Assembly: GCF_003429565.1 (NCBI RefSeq)
Contig: NZ_QUAK01000124.1
Span: 21,955-85,954, forward strand
Origin: Streptomyces triticagri
Lineage (GTDB): Bacteria > Actinomycetota > Actinomycetes > Streptomycetales > Streptomycetaceae
Direction of reading: 5' to 3'
DNA: 64,000 bases
In this document: positions 62,029-64,000 of the stretch, piece after piece
Layout: the number at the start of each line of letters is the position of its first letter
How positions within the stretch are numbered: position 1 is the first letter of the stretch
Made by a program: the position numbers and the translations under genes
The notes under the pieces: model-generated
What the model was told of the DNA's origin: nothing
Seen by the model: only the letters and a program-made list of their open reading frames with translations
Database searches by the model: none

Positions 62029-62520
62029 ATGACGGAGAAGGCCGCAGGAGACAAGCCGGCGCCGCGGAGCCTGGCGGAGCGGCTGCGGGACACCCGCAAG
62101 CGGCTCGAGGAGGACGTGGACGCCTGGGTGGCATCGGCCGGCGCCGAAGCGGCGGGGCCGTATCTCGTGCCCCTGTCGTTCCACTGGGACGGCACCGAGC
62201 TGCTCTTCGCGACACCCACCACCAGCCCGACCGCGCGGAACCTGCTGGCCTCGGGCCGCGCCCGGGTGGCGATCGGACCGACCCGGGACGTGGTCATGGT
62301 GGACGGCTCGGTGCGCGCCGTGTCCGAGGACGAGCTCGACGAGGCGACGGGCGACGAGTTCGCCGCGCGTACGAGCTTCGAGCCGCGCCGGCTCCGGCAG
62401 TCCCATCACTACTTCTGGGTCAGGCCGGAGCGGATCCAGGCCTGGCGGGAGGCGAACGAGCTGGCGGGGCGCGAGTTGATGCGGGACGGGGAGTGGCTGT
62501 CTCCGGACGGGAGCGCGTAG
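62029..62520 (+). CDS. PPOX-fold (pyridoxamine 5'-phosphate oxidase-like) protein
   Basis: A 163-residue flavin- or F420-binding split-barrel protein: PYLVPLSFHWDGTELLFATP, TTSPTARNLLASGRARVAIG and HHYFWVRPERIQAWR. Likely an FMN or F420 oxidoreductase. ATG follows GTGGAGG. Alone on the plus strand. Confidence 0.82.
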   Translation: MTEKAAGDKPAPRSLAERLRDTRKRLEEDVDAWVASAGAEAAGPYLVPLSFHWDGTELLFATPTTSPTARNLLASGRARVAIGPTRDVVMVDGSVRAVSEDELDEATGDEFAARTSFEPRRLRQSHHYFWVRPERIQAWREANELAGRELMRDGEWLSPDGSA

Positions 62521-62607
62521 CCGGGCCACGCGCTCGTGCGGGCATGTGCGGCCCGAGGCCATCCGCTCGTGTGGGCTTGCGTGGCCCGAGGCCATCCGCT
62601 CGTACGG
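62521..62607. repeat. 33-bp tandem repeat, about 2.5 copies
   Basis: Units beginning GGCCCGAGGCCATCCGCTCG (62550 and 62583), preceded by a shorter diverged copy. Lies just after the PPOX gene stop. Confidence 0.85.
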
Positions 62608-62673
62608 CCGATCCGGCGCAACCTGTGGTCATGCGCACGCCGTTCCGCCGGCCAGGCTGATCATCATGTTCTG

Positions 62674-64000
62674 ATGCGGCAGATGACCTCACCTGCCACC
62701 AAGTCCGTGGGCGCGTTCGGCGCCCTTGCCGGAGTGCTCCTGATCGCCGCGGCCGGCCAGTGTGCCGACGACCGCGCGACCGATGCGGAGGGCCGGTCGC
62801 GGACCGCGCCGCTCGCCACGGTGTCCACCGCGGGTGCCGAGGACGTCACATCGCCCGGGGCCGGCTGCGGCGGCGCGGGTCCGGGAGGTCTCTGTCTGAC
62901 CGGTAGTACGGTGCCGAAGCGTTGGCAGGCCCCGGTCGGTGACGGCCGCGGCGTCGTGGGGCGGCCCGCCGGCTCGGACGGTCTGCTCCAGGTCAGCGCG
63001 GGCCGCGACGACCACCGGATCGTCGACGTCGATGTCTTCTTCGGCGTGGGGCACGCGCGCGGGGTGGACGGTCGGCTCGCGTCGAACGGGCGTGTCTGGC
63101 GCAGCACCGTGCCGCTCGGCGCGGGCCGGCAGTACGCGCTGCGGGTCACCACGGAGGACGGCTCCGGTCGCACCGCTCGGGGCTCGCTGGCCTTCCGCAC
63201 GGCCGCACCGGCGCGTGGCAGCGCCCGTCTGACGCCCCGTTTCGGGCCGGGACCCGGCTCTTACGGTGTCGGCCAGCCGATCGTCGCGGAGTTGAGCCGT
63301 CCGGTGCCGGCCGACGACCGTGCCGCGCGTGCTGCCGTCGAGCGCGGGCTGCGGGTCGATGCGCGGCCCCGCGTCGAGGGCGCCTGGCACTGGGTCGACT
63401 CGCGCACGCTGCACTATCGTCCACGCACCTATTGGCCGGCACATTCCCGGATCACCGTACGCAGTGCTCTGGAGGGCACCCGTATCGCGGACGGTGTCTA
63501 CGGGGGACCCGCCGAACCGCTGACTCTGACCATCGGCGCGCGCGTGGAGGCCGTCACGGATGCGGCCACGCACACCATGACGGTGCTCCGGGACGGTGAG
63601 CCGGTCCGGGAGATCCCGGTGACGACCGGCAAGGCCGGGTTCCGTACCCGGGGCGGCATCAAGGTGGTGCTCGGCAAGGAGTCTGCCGTGCGGATGCGCG
63701 GCGAGTCCATCGGCATCGCGCGTGGCAGCGGCGACTACTTCGATCTGCCGGTGCGCTATGCGACCCGGGTCACCTGGAGCGGCGAGTACGTGCACGCGGC
63801 GCCCTGGTCCGCCGGCTCGCACGGCGTCGCGAACGTGAGCCACGGCTGCGTCGGGATGAGTACCGCGGACGCCGCCTGGTTCTTCGACGCCGTACGGGAG
63901 GGCGACATCGTGGAGGTCGTGAACAGCGGAGGCGAGCGGATGACGCCCTTCGACAACGGTTACGGCGACTGGAACGTGTCCTGGAGGAGTTGGCGCAAGG
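62674..64000 (+). CDS. L,D-transpeptidase with Ig-like domains (3' end outside window)
   Basis: At least 442 residues, still open at the window edge. A signal with lipobox-like AAGQC (about residue 29) is followed by two beta-sandwich domains and the YkuD catalytic domain: TVLRDGEPVREIPVTTGKAG, then SHGCVGMS with Cys392 nucleophile. Such lipoproteins form 3-3 cross-links in peptidoglycan outside the membrane. Start is the ATG at 62674 (another ATG three codons later); no strong ribosome binding site. Confidence 0.9.
   Translation, partial: MRQMTSPATKSVGAFGALAGVLLIAAAGQCADDRATDAEGRSRTAPLATVSTAGAEDVTSPGAGCGGAGPGGLCLTGSTVPKRWQAPVGDGRGVVGRPAGSDGLLQVSAGRDDHRIVDVDVFFGVGHARGVDGRLASNGRVWRSTVPLGAGRQYALRVTTEDGSGRTARGSLAFRTAAPARGSARLTPRFGPGPGSYGVGQPIVAELSRPVPADDRAARAAVERGLRVDARPRVEGAWHWVDSRTLHYRPRTYWPAHSRITVRSALEGTRIADGVYGGPAEPLTLTIGARVEAVTDAATHTMTVLRDGEPVREIPVTTGKAGFRTRGGIKVVLGKESAVRMRGESIGIARGSGDYFDLPVRYATRVTWSGEYVHAAPWSAGSHGVANVSHGCVGMSTADAAWFFDAVREGDIVEVVNSGGERMTPFDNGYGDWNVSWRSWRK

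Overview
The window is a chromosomal segment of a high-GC actinomycete, most likely a Streptomyces or close relative. The support is uniformly G/C-rich third codon positions, frequent GTG starts, many 4-bp stop/start overlaps (ATGA/GTGA), an Scr1-type HTH regulator with its small partner, a duplicated Cys-free ribosomal protein set, DUF6351 and DUF6223 type genes, and a MurC/MsrB/PPK2/ZapE core background. No rRNA, tRNA, CRISPR array, insertion sequence or prophage was seen.

Layout. (1) 0-9.5 kb: DUF4142 protein, Pth2-like peptidyl-tRNA hydrolase, secreted polysaccharide deacetylase, PPK2, a frameshifted DeoR regulator, a Tat-exported PhoX phosphatase, a TetR/MFS pair with matching operators, ZapE. 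(2) 9.5-13 kb: pyrimidine-reductase-like protein, UspA-like protein, murC, msrB. (3) 13-18.2 kb: MFS transporter, a decayed SigB-type sigma-factor tail, a hemerythrin gene interrupted by an amber codon, an Scr1-type regulator module. (4) 18.2-29.8 kb: a zinc-limitation island. Zinc-free paralogues of S18, L31, L33, L28 and S14 plus a degenerate COG0523 protein are divergently transcribed around a Zur-like box. They are followed by a methyltransferase, a two-gene permease system (YraQ/TIGR03943), a TauD-like oxygenase, and an AztABCD-type zinc ABC system with two AztD-like beta-propeller lipoproteins around a second Zur-like box.

(5) 29.9-32.7 kb: ferric-reductase-like membrane haem protein, TetR/alpha-beta-hydrolase pair. 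(6) 32.7-39.4 kb: the most unusual region. It has a membrane-anchored periplasmic-binding-fold protein coupled to a P-loop NTPase, an RDD membrane protein, and an FHA protein coupled to a transmembrane Ser/Thr kinase whose extracellular part resembles a lytic transglycosylase. A 14-bp palindrome, CTGAC-N4-GTCAG, lies in both promoter regions, suggesting one regulon and possibly one undescribed envelope-sensing or defence system.

(7) 39.5-50.1 kb: amino-acid permease, DUF6223 protein, NarL-type two-component pair, second-type enolase, MarR/MFS pair, DUF5937-ArsR regulator, MarR-GNAT fusion with a near-perfect operator, GrpB and dienelactone-hydrolase-like genes. (8) 50.1-61.1 kb: an AraC-regulator remnant, a galactonate-dehydratase-like gene, two secreted proteins (DUF6351, FG-GAP), then a sugar-acid catabolic operon (FadR-type regulator, ABC importer with a frameshifted binding protein, mannonate-dehydratase-like enzyme). 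(9) 61.1-64 kb: a PIG-L deacetylase, a PPOX-fold protein, and an L,D-transpeptidase that runs off the window.

Two window-wide themes stand out: several genes disabled or reduced to remnants, and many short perfect or near-perfect tandem repeats (13-33 bp units), mostly in intergenic DNA or at gene ends.
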